A stretch of 64,000 nucleotides of DNA from Bacteroidota bacterium (GCA_018267915.1 JAFDXN010000031.1:248001-312000); one strand, 5' to 3'; shown: positions 25,950 through 34,672, numbered from the stretch's first letter. Numbers and translations are program-made. The notes: generated by a model not told the origin, from the sequence alone.

Positions 25950-27080
25950 ATGGTAATAGGTGTATTAAAAGAACAGGCTCCTGAAACCCGTGTGTCGCTG
26001 GTGCCTGAAGTGGTAACTGCTTTGGTGAAAATGAACGTGGAAGTGTGGGTGGAGCAGGGCGCAGGCGACAGCGCATTCCACAGCGATAAAGCATATACGG
26101 ATGCAGGCGCATTGATAAAAAATGCCGGTGATATTATGAGCGGCGCCGACCTGGTGCTGGCCATTAATCCCGAGAATATCAAGGGTGATGCAAAAGGGGG
26201 CGCTGTGCTCATGGGTGTTTACCAGCCACTGTTCAACGGTAGCCTGATGCAACGCTGGGCCGATAAGGGTTACAGTGTTTTCAGCCTCGACACTATACCG
26301 CGTACTACGCGTGCGCAAAGCATGGACGTGCTGAGCTCGCAGGCCAATATAGCAGGCTATAAGGCCGTGCTGCTGGCGGCCACGCAATATTGCCGTTATT
26401 TCCCGATGTTCATGACTGCGGCGGGCAGCATAGCACCTGCGAAGGTGCTGATACTGGGCGCCGGTGTGGCGGGCCTGCAGGCTATAGCCACTGCGCGGAG
26501 GCTGGGTGCAGTGGTGGAGGTATTTGATACACGCCCTGCAGTGAAAGAAGAGGTGATGAGCCTTGGCGCGAAATTCGTGGAAGTGGAAGGCGCTGCCGAT
26601 GCCTCGAAGGCGGGTGGCTACGCTGTGGAGCAGAGCGAAGATTTCCAGCGCAGGCAGCGTGATAAGATACACGAGCATGCGAAGAAAGCCGATATCATCA
26701 TCACTACAGCACAGATACCGGGCCGCAAAGCGCCGATACTCATCACCAAAGAGATGATAGCGGACATGAGAGCGGGATCGGTGATAATAGATATAGCAGC
26801 CGTTACGGGTGGTAATACCGACTATACTGAAAACAACAAAACGGTAATGCAAAACGGCGTCGCCATTGTCGGTAATTCAGCACTGGCGGCAACGGCCCCG
26901 GCTGATGCCAGCAAGCTATACTCTAAAAACGTGCTCAACTTCCTGAAACTGATCATTGACAAAGAAGGTAAGCTAAACCTGAATTTTGAAGATGATATCG
27001 TAAAAGGTACCTGCATCACCAACGGTGGCAAGATCGTGAATGAAAGGGTGCAAAGCACTTTGGCAGCGGTTAGTAATTAA
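25950..27080 (+). CDS. pntAA: NAD(P) transhydrogenase alpha subunit, part 1 (NAD-binding)
   Basis: 376 residues, the peripheral dI domain of proton-translocating transhydrogenase, which moves hydride between NADH and NADP+ driven by the proton gradient. N-terminal MVIGVLKEQAPETRVSLVP matches the alanine dehydrogenase/PntA N-terminal domain, ILGAGVAGLQAIATARRLGA is the NAD Rossmann motif, and FDTRPAVKEEVMSLGAKF follows. It is the first gene of a three-gene operon in the split-alpha form known from Rhodospirillum; part 2 starts 50 bases downstream. The operon should supply NADPH. Confidence 0.95.
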   Translation: MVIGVLKEQAPETRVSLVPEVVTALVKMNVEVWVEQGAGDSAFHSDKAYTDAGALIKNAGDIMSGADLVLAINPENIKGDAKGGAVLMGVYQPLFNGSLMQRWADKGYSVFSLDTIPRTTRAQSMDVLSSQANIAGYKAVLLAATQYCRYFPMFMTAAGSIAPAKVLILGAGVAGLQAIATARRLGAVVEVFDTRPAVKEEVMSLGAKFVEVEGAADASKAGGYAVEQSEDFQRRQRDKIHEHAKKADIIITTAQIPGRKAPILITKEMIADMRAGSVIIDIAAVTGGNTDYTENNKTVMQNGVAIVGNSALAATAPADASKLYSKNVLNFLKLIIDKEGKLNLNFEDDIVKGTCITNGGKIVNERVQSTLAAVSN

Positions 27081-27130
27081 AAGGTCGGAACTAAATCATT
27101 CAAAAGTCAATTTAAAATTTGCAATAAACA

Positions 27131-27445
27131 ATGGAAGATATAAGCATCTTTTTTGTGAGTTACTACCAGTTGATCACTATCGTGATCCTTTCGATATTCC
27201 TGGGTATAGAGGTGATATCGCGGGTGCCATCGGTGCTGCATACACCCCTGATGAGCGGCGCCAACGCAATACACGGCGTGGTGATCATCGGCGCAATCAT
27301 TGTAATGGGTGAGGCCGCTTCGGATGATTACCTGGCCTTGATACTGGGTTTCCTGGCCGTGATACTGGGTACGCTAAACGTAGTGGGTGGTTTTGTGGTT
27401 ACGGACAGGATGCTGGAAATGTTCAGCAAAAAGAAGAAAAAATAA
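27131..27445 (+). CDS. pntAB: NAD(P) transhydrogenase alpha subunit, part 2 (membrane)
   Basis: 104 residues with about three to four membrane segments (LITIVILSIFLGIEVI, IHGVVIIGAIIVMG, LALILGFLAVILGTLNVVGG), ending in FVVTDRMLEMFSKKKKK. These correspond to the C-terminal membrane part of PntA, encoded here as a separate gene, and form part of the proton channel with PntB. It lies between pntAA and pntB, with pntB 29 bases downstream. Confidence 0.94.
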   Translation: MEDISIFFVSYYQLITIVILSIFLGIEVISRVPSVLHTPLMSGANAIHGVVIIGAIIVMGEAASDDYLALILGFLAVILGTLNVVGGFVVTDRMLEMFSKKKKK

Positions 27446-27474
27446 ATTTAACCTTCAACTTTCATTAAGCAATA

Positions 27475-28887
27475 ATGGAGCAATTGAACCAACTCATAAC
27501 CAGCCAGGCCATACTGTTATTTTGTTACCTGCTTGGCTCGATAAGCTTTATCCTGGGTCTTAAAATGCTGTCGCATCCCGACAGTGCGCGTAAGGGCAAC
27601 CTCGTGGCTGCAGTGGGCATGACCATAGCGATCGTGGCGACGATATTCCTGTATCAAAAGGGGGGGGAACACCTGCACAACTACGGCTGGATATTCAGCG
27701 GCCTCATAATAGGCAGCGTGGTGGGCACAATGGCGGCCAAAAAAGTGCAGATGACGGCAATGCCTGAAATGGTGAGCCTCTTCAATGGTATGGGTGGCGC
27801 GTGCGCCATGCTTATATCGATAGTGGAATTCCATAACAACGCGAACCCATCAATGGGCATGTTGCTCATTATTGTACTGGGCATGATGATCGGTACTATA
27901 TCTTTTGCCGGCAGTATTATCGCCTGGGGCAAGCTGAATGGAAGGATCAAAGACAAGACCCTGCCTGCCGGCCAGATAATCAATTTCATATTGCTGGGTG
28001 CTATCGTGGTGATGGCGGTGTTGCTGATGGGCAATTTTATAGATGCCCCGTGGCTGATGTATGGCATACTGTTAGCAGCCGCCCTGTATGGTATCCTCTT
28101 CGTGATGCCGATAGGCGGGGCTGACATGCCGGTGGTGATATCATTGCTTAACTCATTTACGGGTGTTGCTGCGGCATTTGGCGGCTTCCTGTACAACAAC
28201 CCTGTAATGCTTACGGGCGGTATCCTGGTGGGCTCTGCGGGTACCATCCTTACCATCCTGATGTGTAAAGCCATGAACCGCTCGCTGAAGAATGTGCTGA
28301 TCGGTTCATTCGGTGGTGCTAAAGCGGGTCCTGCGGGTGCTGCGAAGGAACAAGGCAATTACAAGGAAATTTCGCTTAACGATACGGCCGTATTGATGGC
28401 ATATGCCCAAAAAGTAATGATAATACCGGGCTACGGCCTGGCTGTGGCACAAGCGCAGCACGCCTGTCATGAACTGGAAAAAGTGCTGGAAGACAAAGGG
28501 GTAGAAGTGATATATGGTATACACCCTGTTGCGGGACGTATGCCCGGCCATATGAACGTACTGCTGGCTGAGGCCGACGTGCCTTATGAGAAGCTGCTGG
28601 AAATGGAAGATGCTAACGACCAGATGGGCACCACCAGTGTGGTGCTGGTGCTGGGCGCCAACGATGTGGTAAACCCGGCAGCTAAAGACGATCCAGGCAG
28701 CCCGATTTACGGCATGCCGATACTGGAGGCAGAGAAGGCGGAGCACGTAATAGTGAACAAACGCAGTATGAAGCCGGGCTATGCCGGTATTGAGAACGAC
28801 CTGTTCTTCAGGCCGAAGACCTCAATGCTCTTTGGCGACGCAAAAAAGGTGCTTCAGGATCTCGTATCCGAACTAAAACAGGTATAA
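27475..28887 (+). CDS. pntB: NAD(P) transhydrogenase beta subunit
   Basis: 470 residues, family-typical length. Residues 1-~265 are membrane segments; residues ~290-470 are the NADP-binding dIII domain with IPGYGLAVAQAQHA, IHPVAGRMPGHMNVLLAEA and GANDVVNPAAKDDPGSPI, ending in NKRSMKPGYAGIENDLFF. It completes the three-subunit enzyme with pntAA and pntAB. No clear terminator follows; the next gene begins 119 bases on. Confidence 0.96.
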   Translation: MEQLNQLITSQAILLFCYLLGSISFILGLKMLSHPDSARKGNLVAAVGMTIAIVATIFLYQKGGEHLHNYGWIFSGLIIGSVVGTMAAKKVQMTAMPEMVSLFNGMGGACAMLISIVEFHNNANPSMGMLLIIVLGMMIGTISFAGSIIAWGKLNGRIKDKTLPAGQIINFILLGAIVVMAVLLMGNFIDAPWLMYGILLAAALYGILFVMPIGGADMPVVISLLNSFTGVAAAFGGFLYNNPVMLTGGILVGSAGTILTILMCKAMNRSLKNVLIGSFGGAKAGPAGAAKEQGNYKEISLNDTAVLMAYAQKVMIIPGYGLAVAQAQHACHELEKVLEDKGVEVIYGIHPVAGRMPGHMNVLLAEADVPYEKLLEMEDANDQMGTTSVVLVLGANDVVNPAAKDDPGSPIYGMPILEAEKAEHVIVNKRSMKPGYAGIENDLFFRPKTSMLFGDAKKVLQDLVSELKQV

Positions 28888-29006
28888 GAGCTATTTAGGA
28901 TATGAAATCTAAGAAAAGGTTTATTATATTTACTCTTCGAAGGCCCCGCCTGAATGAGAGCGGCAATGAGGCGATTTAACCCGGCCAATAAAAGACCATA
29001 CCTGAG

Positions 29007-29582
29007 ATGAAAAAAAGTTACAATAAAACATTGCTTACGGCTATCGTAACCGTATTTGCTTTTATATCGGTGACTTATGTATCGTGCATAAAGTACACTA
29101 AAAATCCTCTTTCATGCGATTATCACGCCTGCCAGAACGGCGGCATATGCTATCACGGCGTTTGTAACTGCCCTTCGGGTTATGACTCTACTTATTGCAA
29201 TACTATGTGGAGTGACAAATATCCGGGTTTGTGGACGGTATCGGAGGTGGTAACAGGCAGTAATTATCCATGGAGAAAAGGCCTGGACTCTGCTTACACC
29301 ATTAAGGTGCGTAAGGGCGGCACAATAACCTCCCTGCTGGTAGATTCCTTTATGAACAATACTTATTATCACGATATCCCCTTGCAGATCACCACGAGTT
29401 CAACTATTTCGTTCAATCCTTACTACTGTCCGTATAACACTGTACCGGCATTCGCTATCAAGAGCGGTACAGGGGCCCTGGACGTGACCACTTATACCAT
29501 GAAGGGAACCTACTACAGAGAGATCCAGGACTCGCTGGGTACCGCCCGTGATACTGTAAATTACACAATGACCAAGCTATAA
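29007..29582 (+). CDS. EGF-like lipoprotein, unknown function
   Basis: 191 residues. A hydrophobic signal segment ends in a probable lipobox (TYVSC, Cys about 27). Residues ~37-65 form one EGF-like module with six cysteines and the sequence CQNGGICYHGVCNCPSGY, unusual in bacteria but frequent in Bacteroidota lipoproteins. The rest (~125 residues) is a beta-rich domain with no motif I recognise. A paralogue of the same layout lies at 29689, so the pair arose by duplication. A strong terminator separates them. Confidence 0.75.
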   Translation: MKKSYNKTLLTAIVTVFAFISVTYVSCIKYTKNPLSCDYHACQNGGICYHGVCNCPSGYDSTYCNTMWSDKYPGLWTVSEVVTGSNYPWRKGLDSAYTIKVRKGGTITSLLVDSFMNNTYYHDIPLQITTSSTISFNPYYCPYNTVPAFAIKSGTGALDVTTYTMKGTYYREIQDSLGTARDTVNYTMTKL

Positions 29583-29606
29583 CTACATTTAAGAATGATA
29601 TTTGAA

Positions 29607-29637
29607 AGCGGCTGCATTATGCAGCCGCTCTTTTTTT
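29607..29637 (+). terminator. Rho-independent terminator
   Basis: Perfect 9-bp stem AGCGGCTGC / GCAGCCGCT, loop ATTAT, then C and seven Ts, 25 bases after the stop. Confidence 0.92.
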
Positions 29638-29688
29638 AGACAATGGGGTGACCGGGCGGTAGCCCGAAATAGCCTAATTTTATAAGCT

Positions 29689-30288
29689 ATGAAGAATAGA
29701 ACATCCCTGATACCGGCACTGCTGGGTTGCATAATGGTGTTTGCAGCGGTGCTATATGTGTCCTGCAAGAAGAAAACTACCCTATCGACCGACAACTGTG
29801 CCAATATTGCATGCAAAAACGGCGGCAGTTGCACGCAGGGGTTCTGTTCCTGTCCCGACGGTTATGAACTAGCCGACTGCAGCAAACCATCCTTAAGCCG
29901 TTACCTGGGTAATTGGAGCATGCATGATTCGATCGTTGGCAGTAATAAGGATTCGCTGCTGCATAGAAGCAATGTGTATGATGTTACTATCAAGGGTGTG
30001 CCCGGCAGCTCGATCGATTTTTACCTTGATGGTATTACAGGCAATAGCGGTTATTACAACCTGCCTTGCAGACTGGAAGATACACTGACCCGCCATTACC
30101 TGCCGCTTGAATTCAGGGCTGCCGACCTGTATGGCTACAGCACACCCCGGCCTATGATAGTTACTACATTCCTGGGCGTGGTAAATGAAGGCGGCTACTA
30201 TATACACGGCAGGTACATAAGGCAATATCCGTTGGCGGATAGCACGGTAGAAAATGATACGCTGGTATATAACGCTTTTAAGCAATAA
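29689..30288 (+). CDS. EGF-like lipoprotein, paralogue of the 29007 gene
   Basis: 199 residues with signal peptide and lipobox YVSC (Cys about 25). One EGF-like module (IACKNGGSCTQGFCSCPDGY, about residues 42-65) is followed by a ~130-residue beta-rich domain like that of the 29007 protein (LGNWSMHDSIVGSNKDS parallels LWTVSEVVTGSNYPW there). The two proteins share layout more than sequence, so the duplication is not recent. Surface or periplasmic location is expected; function unknown. It is the last gene before the tRNA cluster. Confidence 0.75.
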   Translation: MKNRTSLIPALLGCIMVFAAVLYVSCKKKTTLSTDNCANIACKNGGSCTQGFCSCPDGYELADCSKPSLSRYLGNWSMHDSIVGSNKDSLLHRSNVYDVTIKGVPGSSIDFYLDGITGNSGYYNLPCRLEDTLTRHYLPLEFRAADLYGYSTPRPMIVTTFLGVVNEGGYYIHGRYIRQYPLADSTVENDTLVYNAFKQ

Positions 30289-30351
30289 CGTGCCGCTGCA
30301 CGCTAAGAATTCCATACTGCATCTTTACTATTCAGATACAGCGTAAAAAAA

Positions 30352-30382
30352 TTTGTAAAAACCATTTTGTTCCCTACTTTTG
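30352..30382 (+). promoter_or_regulatory. Promoter of the tRNA cluster
   Basis: TTTG at 30352-30355 and TACTTTTG at 30375-30382, spacer 19, match the Bacteroidota -33/-7 consensus 36 bases before tRNA-Thr. Confidence 0.8.
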
Positions 30383-30417
30383 CAATCCCTTTCGAGGGAA
30401 GAAGTTCTTAACAGGTT

Positions 30418-30490
30418 GCCACTTTAGCTCAGCTGGTAGAGCAACTGATTTGTAATCAGTAGGTCGCTGGTTCGATTCCGGCAAGTGGCT
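30418..30490 (+). tRNA. tRNA-Thr (TGT)
   Basis: 73 nt; acceptor GCCACTT / AAGTGGC, anticodon loop TTTGTAA between CTGAT and ATCAG, intact D and T arms (GGTTCGATTCC). No encoded CCA. First gene of the tRNA cluster. Confidence 0.97.
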
Positions 30491-30577
30491 CACTTAAAGT
30501 CAAAATTCAAAAGTCAAAACACAAAAATGCGTTAGTGTTTTTCAAACTTTTTGCTTTTGAATTTTGACTTTTGAATT
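30486..30577. repeat. Inverted copies of the TTCAAAAGTCAAAA-type repeat between tRNAs
   Basis: AGTCAAAATTCAAAAG on the left is the exact reverse complement of CTTTTGAATTTTGACT on the right, with about 45 bases between. It could form a long A/T-rich hairpin between tRNA-Thr and tRNA-Tyr, possibly a processing or attenuation signal, or simply a copy of a dispersed intergenic repeat. Confidence 0.6.
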
Positions 30578-30581
30578 TTTA

Positions 30582-30664
30582 GGGCAGATACCCAAGCGGC
30601 CAACGGGGGCAGACTGTAAATCTGCTGTCTTACGACTTCGGAGGTTCGAATCCTTCTCTGCCCA
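30582..30664 (+). tRNA. tRNA-Tyr (GTA)
   Basis: 83 nt with long variable arm as in bacterial tRNA-Tyr; acceptor GGGCAGA / TCTGCCC, anticodon stem CAGAC with GTA, T arm GGTTCGAATCC. Confidence 0.96.
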
Positions 30665-30723
30665 CTTTTTTAGGTGAAAATGTGCAAATTTGAAAATGTG
30701 CAAATTTCCGTTTCACATGCTAT

Positions 30724-30796
30724 GCGGGAGTAGCTCAGTTGGTAGAGCGACAGCCTTCCAAGCTGTAGGTCGCGGGTTCGAGCCTCGTCTCCCGCT
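30724..30796 (+). tRNA. tRNA-Gly (TCC)
   Basis: 73 nt; acceptor GCGGGAG / CTCCCGC, anticodon loop CTTCCAA between CAGC and GCTG arms, T arm GGGTTCGAGCC. Confidence 0.97.
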
Positions 30797-30871
30797 CGTT
30801 AAAGAGAAGTTTTCGCCCGGTACAATACCATCATCGGCCGGAAACTTTAATTTTATACAGAAGATCTTAAA

Positions 30872-30940
30872 GCTGTTGTAGCTCAGTGGTAGAGCATCCC
30901 GCTCGCTAGCGGGAAGGTCGGCGGTTCATCGCTCAATAGC
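30872..30940 (+). pseudogene. Damaged tRNA-Thr-like copy
   Basis: The 5' half (GCTGTTGTAGCTCAGTGG) equals the intact tRNA-Thr at 30969, and the acceptor can still pair (CAATAGC). The anticodon arm is replaced by a perfect 7-bp hairpin (TCCCGCT / AGCGGGA, loop CGCT) that leaves no normal 7-nt loop, and the T arm has lost three bases (GCGGTTCATCGC). Confidence 0.7.
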
Positions 30941-30968
30941 ATGTGTTAAATTGAAGTTCTTATTTTTA

Positions 30969-31040
<72 letters not shown>

Positions 31041-31065
31041 CTTTTCTCCTCCCATAAAATTTATT

Positions 31066-31124
31066 GTGATAGAGCATCCCGCTAGTGAGCGGGAAGGTCG
31101 GCAGTTCAATCCTGCTCAACAGCT
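31066..31124 (+). pseudogene. 5'-truncated tRNA-Thr-like copy
   Basis: Starts within the D arm (GTGATAGAGC), carries the same 7-bp anticodon-arm hairpin as the 30872 copy (TCCCGCT / AGCGGGA) but with loop AGTG, then has an intact T arm and acceptor 3' strand (CAACAGC). The 5' acceptor strand is missing. The downstream flank (TCTTTTCTCCT-like) also repeats that of the intact gene. Confidence 0.7.
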
Positions 31125-31181
31125 CTTTTCTTTTCTCCTTTTTGATTTTCCTTTTTCTATTTTTACTACCCATCGATAGTT

Positions 31182-32207
31182 GTGGGTAAGCTCAAAAAAA
31201 TACTCCTGCACGAGTATGTGCTTGTTTTCCTGTTTTGCCTCGCGGCAATACAGGGGCCTGCCTTTTCGCTCATGGATAATTATGACCAGGCCGGCTGTGT
31301 GGACTGCCAGACCTACCAGGGTCTGGCCCGGTTCGACTTCAACCAGAGCCCTGTGCGCCGCTACAGGCCTATTGTACCTATGCTGGCCAGCGCCGTCTAT
31401 CATGTCCTGGGCCCGGTGTTCAGGAGGCTACAGCCCGGGAACTTCCCAGGCGATTTTGCTTTGTCTTTCAGTTTCCTGCTCATCAATTCTATATTGCTGA
31501 GTATATGGGGTGTATTGATCTACCGTTTTTGCAAAGACTATGGTATTGCTACCGTGCCGTCTCTGCTGGGGCTGCAGGTAATGCTTACCTGCCGATGGAC
31601 GCCATACATAGCAGGGACAGCCATGGTCGATTCACTGTATTGTGTAGTGGTAGCACTTGCCCTGCTGGGCATCAAAGAGAAAAGCAACGGCATGACCTTA
31701 TGTGCGATATTCCTTGGGCCCTTTGCCAAGGAGGCCTTTATCTTCATAGCGCCGGTTATCTTCTTTTTCAGCCATATCAATAAAATTAAGCTGCTGGGAT
31801 ACTTTGTACTGTCGGGGGTATTGGTGTTCGGCTTTCATTATGTCTACGATAGACTGGCCGGCTTCCCGCCCGGCAGCGGGCTTGCCGCCGACATATATCA
31901 CTTCACCTATGTGAAAGAGAACCTGCGCAAACTATTCAGTTTCCACGGTGTCTACGATATCTTATCCAATCCCGGCTTGTGGCTTATAGCGCCTTTGGCG
32001 GCACTTTGGGTGGCGCCCGGCTACAAGGCTGAGGTAAGACAGAGGCTGGAGTGGTATATGTTGTTTTTCCTGCTCAGTATATTGGTACATATGCTGTTAT
32101 CAGGCTACCTGGAACGTATGTTTTACCTCACGATGCCCCTGCTTTGTATGTTTGTTGCCCTGGCTATAGATGAGGGAAGGAAGCTATATTTCGCCCCCGA
32201 AAAATAA
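31182..32207 (+). CDS. Integral membrane protein, unknown function
   Basis: 341 residues with roughly eight to nine membrane segments, GTG start. The layout (first helix, then a long loop rich in acidic and aromatic residues, MDNYDQAGCVDCQTYQGLAR, then further helices) recalls GT-C type glycosyltransferases and related lipid-linked sugar enzymes, but no conserved motif is clear. It stands between tRNA-Thr and tuf, which are usually adjacent in this phylum, and next to a broken tRNA copy, so it looks like an insertion. It ends 6 bases before the tuf promoter -33 box. Confidence 0.65.
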   Translation: MGKLKKILLHEYVLVFLFCLAAIQGPAFSLMDNYDQAGCVDCQTYQGLARFDFNQSPVRRYRPIVPMLASAVYHVLGPVFRRLQPGNFPGDFALSFSFLLINSILLSIWGVLIYRFCKDYGIATVPSLLGLQVMLTCRWTPYIAGTAMVDSLYCVVVALALLGIKEKSNGMTLCAIFLGPFAKEAFIFIAPVIFFFSHINKIKLLGYFVLSGVLVFGFHYVYDRLAGFPPGSGLAADIYHFTYVKENLRKLFSFHGVYDILSNPGLWLIAPLAALWVAPGYKAEVRQRLEWYMLFFLLSILVHMLLSGYLERMFYLTMPLLCMFVALAIDEGRKLYFAPEK

Positions 32208-32212
32208 TTTTA

Positions 32213-32241
32213 TTTGGAGTCTAAATAATAATTTATATTTG
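32213..32241 (+). promoter_or_regulatory. Promoter of tuf
   Basis: TTTG at 32213-32216, spacer of 17, TATATTTG at 32234-32241; matches the Bacteroidota consensus and lies 48 bases before the tuf ATG. Confidence 0.88.
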
Positions 32242-32289
32242 CACACTTTTTAAAATTAAGCATATTACAAGTTTTTAAACAAAATAACA

Positions 32290-33477
32290 ATGGCAAAAGA
32301 GACCTTCAAGCGGGAGAAACCCCACGTAAACATTGGTACCATTGGACACGTTGACCATGGTAAAACCACTCTGACAGCAGCGATCACAACCATACTGGCT
32401 AACAAAGGTTTGGCTGAGAAAAAAGGATATGATGAAATTGATGCTGCTCCGGAAGAAAAAGAACGTGGTATCACCATCAATACGGCTCACGTTGAATACC
32501 AAACAGCTAACCGCCACTATGCGCACGTTGACTGTCCGGGCCACGCCGACTATGTGAAGAACATGATCACCGGTGCTGCCCAGATGGACGGTGCTATCCT
32601 GGTGGTTGCCGCTACTGATGGACCGATGCCTCAAACTAAAGAACACATCCTGCTGGCACGCCAGGTAGGCGTTCCCCGTATCGTTGTGTTCATGAACAAA
32701 GTAGACCTGGTTGATGATGCTGAGATCCTTGACCTCGTTGAAATGGAAATCCGCGAACTGCTGAGCAAATACGAATATGATGGTGATAACACACCTATCA
32801 TACAAGGTTCTGCTACAGGCGCACTGGCTGGTGAAGCTAAGTGGGTGAAAGCGGTAGAAGACCTGATGGACGCTGTGGATTCTTACATCCCGCTGCCTCC
32901 TCGTCCGATCGATCAGCCGTTCCTGATGTCTGTGGAAGACGTGTTCACGATCACAGGTCGTGGTACAGTGGCTACAGGCCGTATCGAGCGCGGTATCATT
33001 AAAGTGGGCGAGAACGTGGAAATCGTTGGTTTCAACGAAGAAGCGCTTTCTTCTACATGTACAGGTGTGGAAATGTTCAAGAAACTTCTTGACCAGGGCC
33101 AGGCAGGTGATAACGCCGGTCTGCTGCTTCGCGGTATTGAAAAGAAAGATATCCGTCGTGGTATGGTTATCTGCGCTCCTAAGAGCATCACTCCGCACAC
33201 ACAGTTCAAGGGCGAAGTTTACGTACTGAGCAAGGAAGAAGGTGGCCGTCACACGCCGTTCTTCAACAAGTACCGTCCTCAGTTCTACTTCCGTACTACG
33301 GACGTAACAGGCGAATGTACACTGCCTGCAGGTGTGGAAATGGTAATGCCTGGCGATAACGTGAACCTGAATGTAACGCTGATCGCTCCGATAGCGATGG
33401 AGAAAGGTCTGAAATTCGCGATCCGCGAAGGTGGCCGTACAGTAGGTGCCGGTCAGGTAACTGAAATCATCAAATAA
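32290..33477 (+). CDS. tuf: Elongation factor Tu
   Basis: 395 residues, full length. Delivers aminoacyl-tRNA to the ribosome with GTP. G1 GHVDHGKTT at residues 18-26, G3 DCPGHADY, G4 NKVD, G5-like SATGAL, then the two C-terminal beta-barrel domains ending [11 protein letters not shown]. Codon use differs from the neighbours (more ATC, GCT, CGT), as expected of a highly expressed gene. It has its own strong promoter and terminator, and the secE-nusG unit with tRNA-Trp follows. Confidence 0.99.
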   Translation: MAKETFKREKPHVNIGTIGHVDHGKTTLTAAITTILANKGLAEKKGYDEIDAAPEEKERGITINTAHVEYQTANRHYAHVDCPGHADYVKNMITGAAQMDGAILVVAATDGPMPQTKEHILLARQVGVPRIVVFMNKVDLVDDAEILDLVEMEIRELLSKYEYDGDNTPIIQGSATGALAGEAKWVKAVEDLMDAVDSYIPLPPRPIDQPFLMSVEDVFTITGRGTVATGRIERGIIKVGENVEIVGFNEEALSSTCTGVEMFKKLLDQGQAGDNAGLLLRGIEKKDIRRGMVICAPKSITPHTQFKGEVYVLSKEEGGRHTPFFNKYRPQFYFRTTDVTGECTLPAGVEMVMPGDNVNLNVTLIAPIAMEKGLKFAIREGGRTVGAGQVTEIIK

Positions 33478-33502
33478 GCTTAAATTGCTTATAAATATTG
33501 AT

Positions 33503-33534
33503 CGTCCCGCCCTCTGTGGCGGGACGGTTTTTTT
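33503..33534 (+). terminator. Terminator of tuf
   Basis: Perfect 9-bp stem CGTCCCGCC / GGCGGGACG, 6-base loop, followed by G and eight Ts. Confidence 0.95.
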
Positions 33535-33581
33535 ATGGCGGGATAGCAAAAATTTAAATGCCTTTTTCTTAAAAATTTCCC

Positions 33582-33589
33582 TACCTTTG
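33582..33589 (+). promoter_or_regulatory. -7 promoter element for tRNA-Trp-secE-nusG
   Basis: TACCTTTG matches TAnnTTTG. The -33 region is T-rich without a clear TTTG. Confidence 0.6.
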
Positions 33590-33597
33590 TCATCCGC

Positions 33598-33698
33598 AAA
33601 AAGGTCAAAAGGTTCGCTTTTTGACTTTTTGATTTTTAGCGGGTCATTGTCCCGGTTCTATTTGCCTTAATTTTGGCTTTTGAATCTTGACTTTTGAC
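33598..33698. repeat. Further copies of the CAAAAGTCAAAA-type repeat
   Basis: AAAAAGGTCAAAAGG and CTTTTTGACTTTTT face each other at 33598-33630 and could pair imperfectly; TTTTGAATCTTGACTTTTGAC follows at ~33678-33698, just before tRNA-Trp. Confidence 0.45.
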
Positions 33699-33704
33699 TA
33701 AAAT

Positions 33705-33775
33705 ACGGGCATAGTTCAACGGTAGAATAGAGGTCTCCAAAACCTTTGATCGTGGTTCGAATCCGCGTGCCCGTG
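33705..33775 (+). tRNA. tRNA-Trp (CCA)
   Basis: 71 nt; acceptor ACGGGCA / TGCCCGT, anticodon loop CTCCAAA between GAGGT and ACCTT, T arm GTGGTTCGAATCCGC. It lies 33 bases before secE, the usual place in Bacteroidota. Confidence 0.96.
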
Positions 33776-33808
33776 CTGAGTTTTTTTAGACATTTTTAAT
33801 TCGTTATA

Positions 33809-34006
33809 ATGAGCAAATTCGGTTCTTATATACAGGAAGCCTACGATGAGCTGATACATAAAGTGACCTGGCCGTCGTGGGACGAACTGCAGCAGACTAC
33901 CATCATTGTGCTGGTATCGCTCATCATCGTTACACTGGTGATATTCGGCATGGATATCGTGTCCGAAAAGGTGCTGACGCTGGTGTATAATATTTTAGGC
34001 AAGTAA
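33809..34006 (+). CDS. secE: Preprotein translocase subunit SecE
   Basis: 65 residues: a short amphipathic N-terminal helix (IQEAYDELIHKVTWPSWDEL, with the conserved VTWPSW) and one membrane segment (TTIIVLVSLIIVTLVIFG). SecE clamps SecY in the translocon. nusG starts 11 bases after its stop, the usual secE-nusG pair. Confidence 0.97.
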   Translation: MSKFGSYIQEAYDELIHKVTWPSWDELQQTTIIVLVSLIIVTLVIFGMDIVSEKVLTLVYNILGK

Positions 34007-34017
34007 AGCTGATCAAC

Positions 34018-34581
34018 ATGACAGAAACTGCAACAAACCAGGAGACCAAGTGGTACGTGCTGCGCGTAGTGAGCGGCAAGGAGAAGAAGGTGAAGGAATA
34101 CCTGGACAAAGAAGTGAAAATAAGCGGCTGGCAAAACTCTGTGCTCCAGGTATTATGCCCAGTGGAAAAAGTATTTAAAGTGCAGGCCGGTAAGAAGGTG
34201 CTGCGCGAGAAGATACTCTTCCCCGGCTACCTGATGCTGGAAGCAACCGACGGCAAGCTGACCGACGATATCATCCACACCATCAAGAACATCACAGGTG
34301 TGATACACTTTTTAGGTAAAGAAAATCCTACTGCACTTCGCAAGAGCGAGGTGAACAAGATGTTCGGTAAGATGGATGAAGTAAGCGAGCAGGGCATTGG
34401 CTTTGCAGAGCCTTACATCGTAGGCGAAACAGTACGTATCATCGACGGACCATTCAATGACTTCAACGGTACTGTAGAAGAAGTGAATGAAGAGAAGAAG
34501 AAGCTGAAAGTAGTAGTAAAGATCTTCGGCCGCGCTACACCTGTAGAGCTCAACTACATGCAGGTAGAGAAAATAGTGTAA
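34018..34581 (+). CDS. nusG: Transcription termination/antitermination factor NusG
   Basis: 187 residues. The NGN domain starts with [19 protein letters not shown] and contains LFPGYLMLE; the C-terminal KOW domain contains [19 protein letters not shown]. Binds RNA polymerase and couples it to Rho or ribosomes. It is followed by a terminator and a gene on the opposite strand; rplK, its usual downstream neighbour, is not here. Confidence 0.97.
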   Translation: MTETATNQETKWYVLRVVSGKEKKVKEYLDKEVKISGWQNSVLQVLCPVEKVFKVQAGKKVLREKILFPGYLMLEATDGKLTDDIIHTIKNITGVIHFLGKENPTALRKSEVNKMFGKMDEVSEQGIGFAEPYIVGETVRIIDGPFNDFNGTVEEVNEEKKKLKVVVKIFGRATPVELNYMQVEKIV

Positions 34582-34601
34582 ATAAACCGCTCTTGATAAA
34601 G

Positions 34602-34632
34602 GAACGTCCCGCTTGCGGGACGTTCTCGTTTT
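34602..34632 (+). terminator. Terminator after nusG
   Basis: GAACGTCCCGC / GCGGGACGTTC stem with a tight CTTG loop, followed by TCGTTTT. The stem resembles the tuf terminator. Confidence 0.85.
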
Positions 34633-34672
34633 ACAATATCTTGTCACCTCCTTTTAGGAGGGCCGGGAGGGT

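Noticed and set aside
25965-26852. Minus-strand open frame of 295 codons inside pntAA
   Set aside because: Antisense shadow of a clear transhydrogenase gene.
32275-33549. Long open frame antisense to tuf (424 codons)
   Set aside because: It mirrors the tuf coding frame and its composition is that of reversed EF-Tu codons; no independent motif or promoter.
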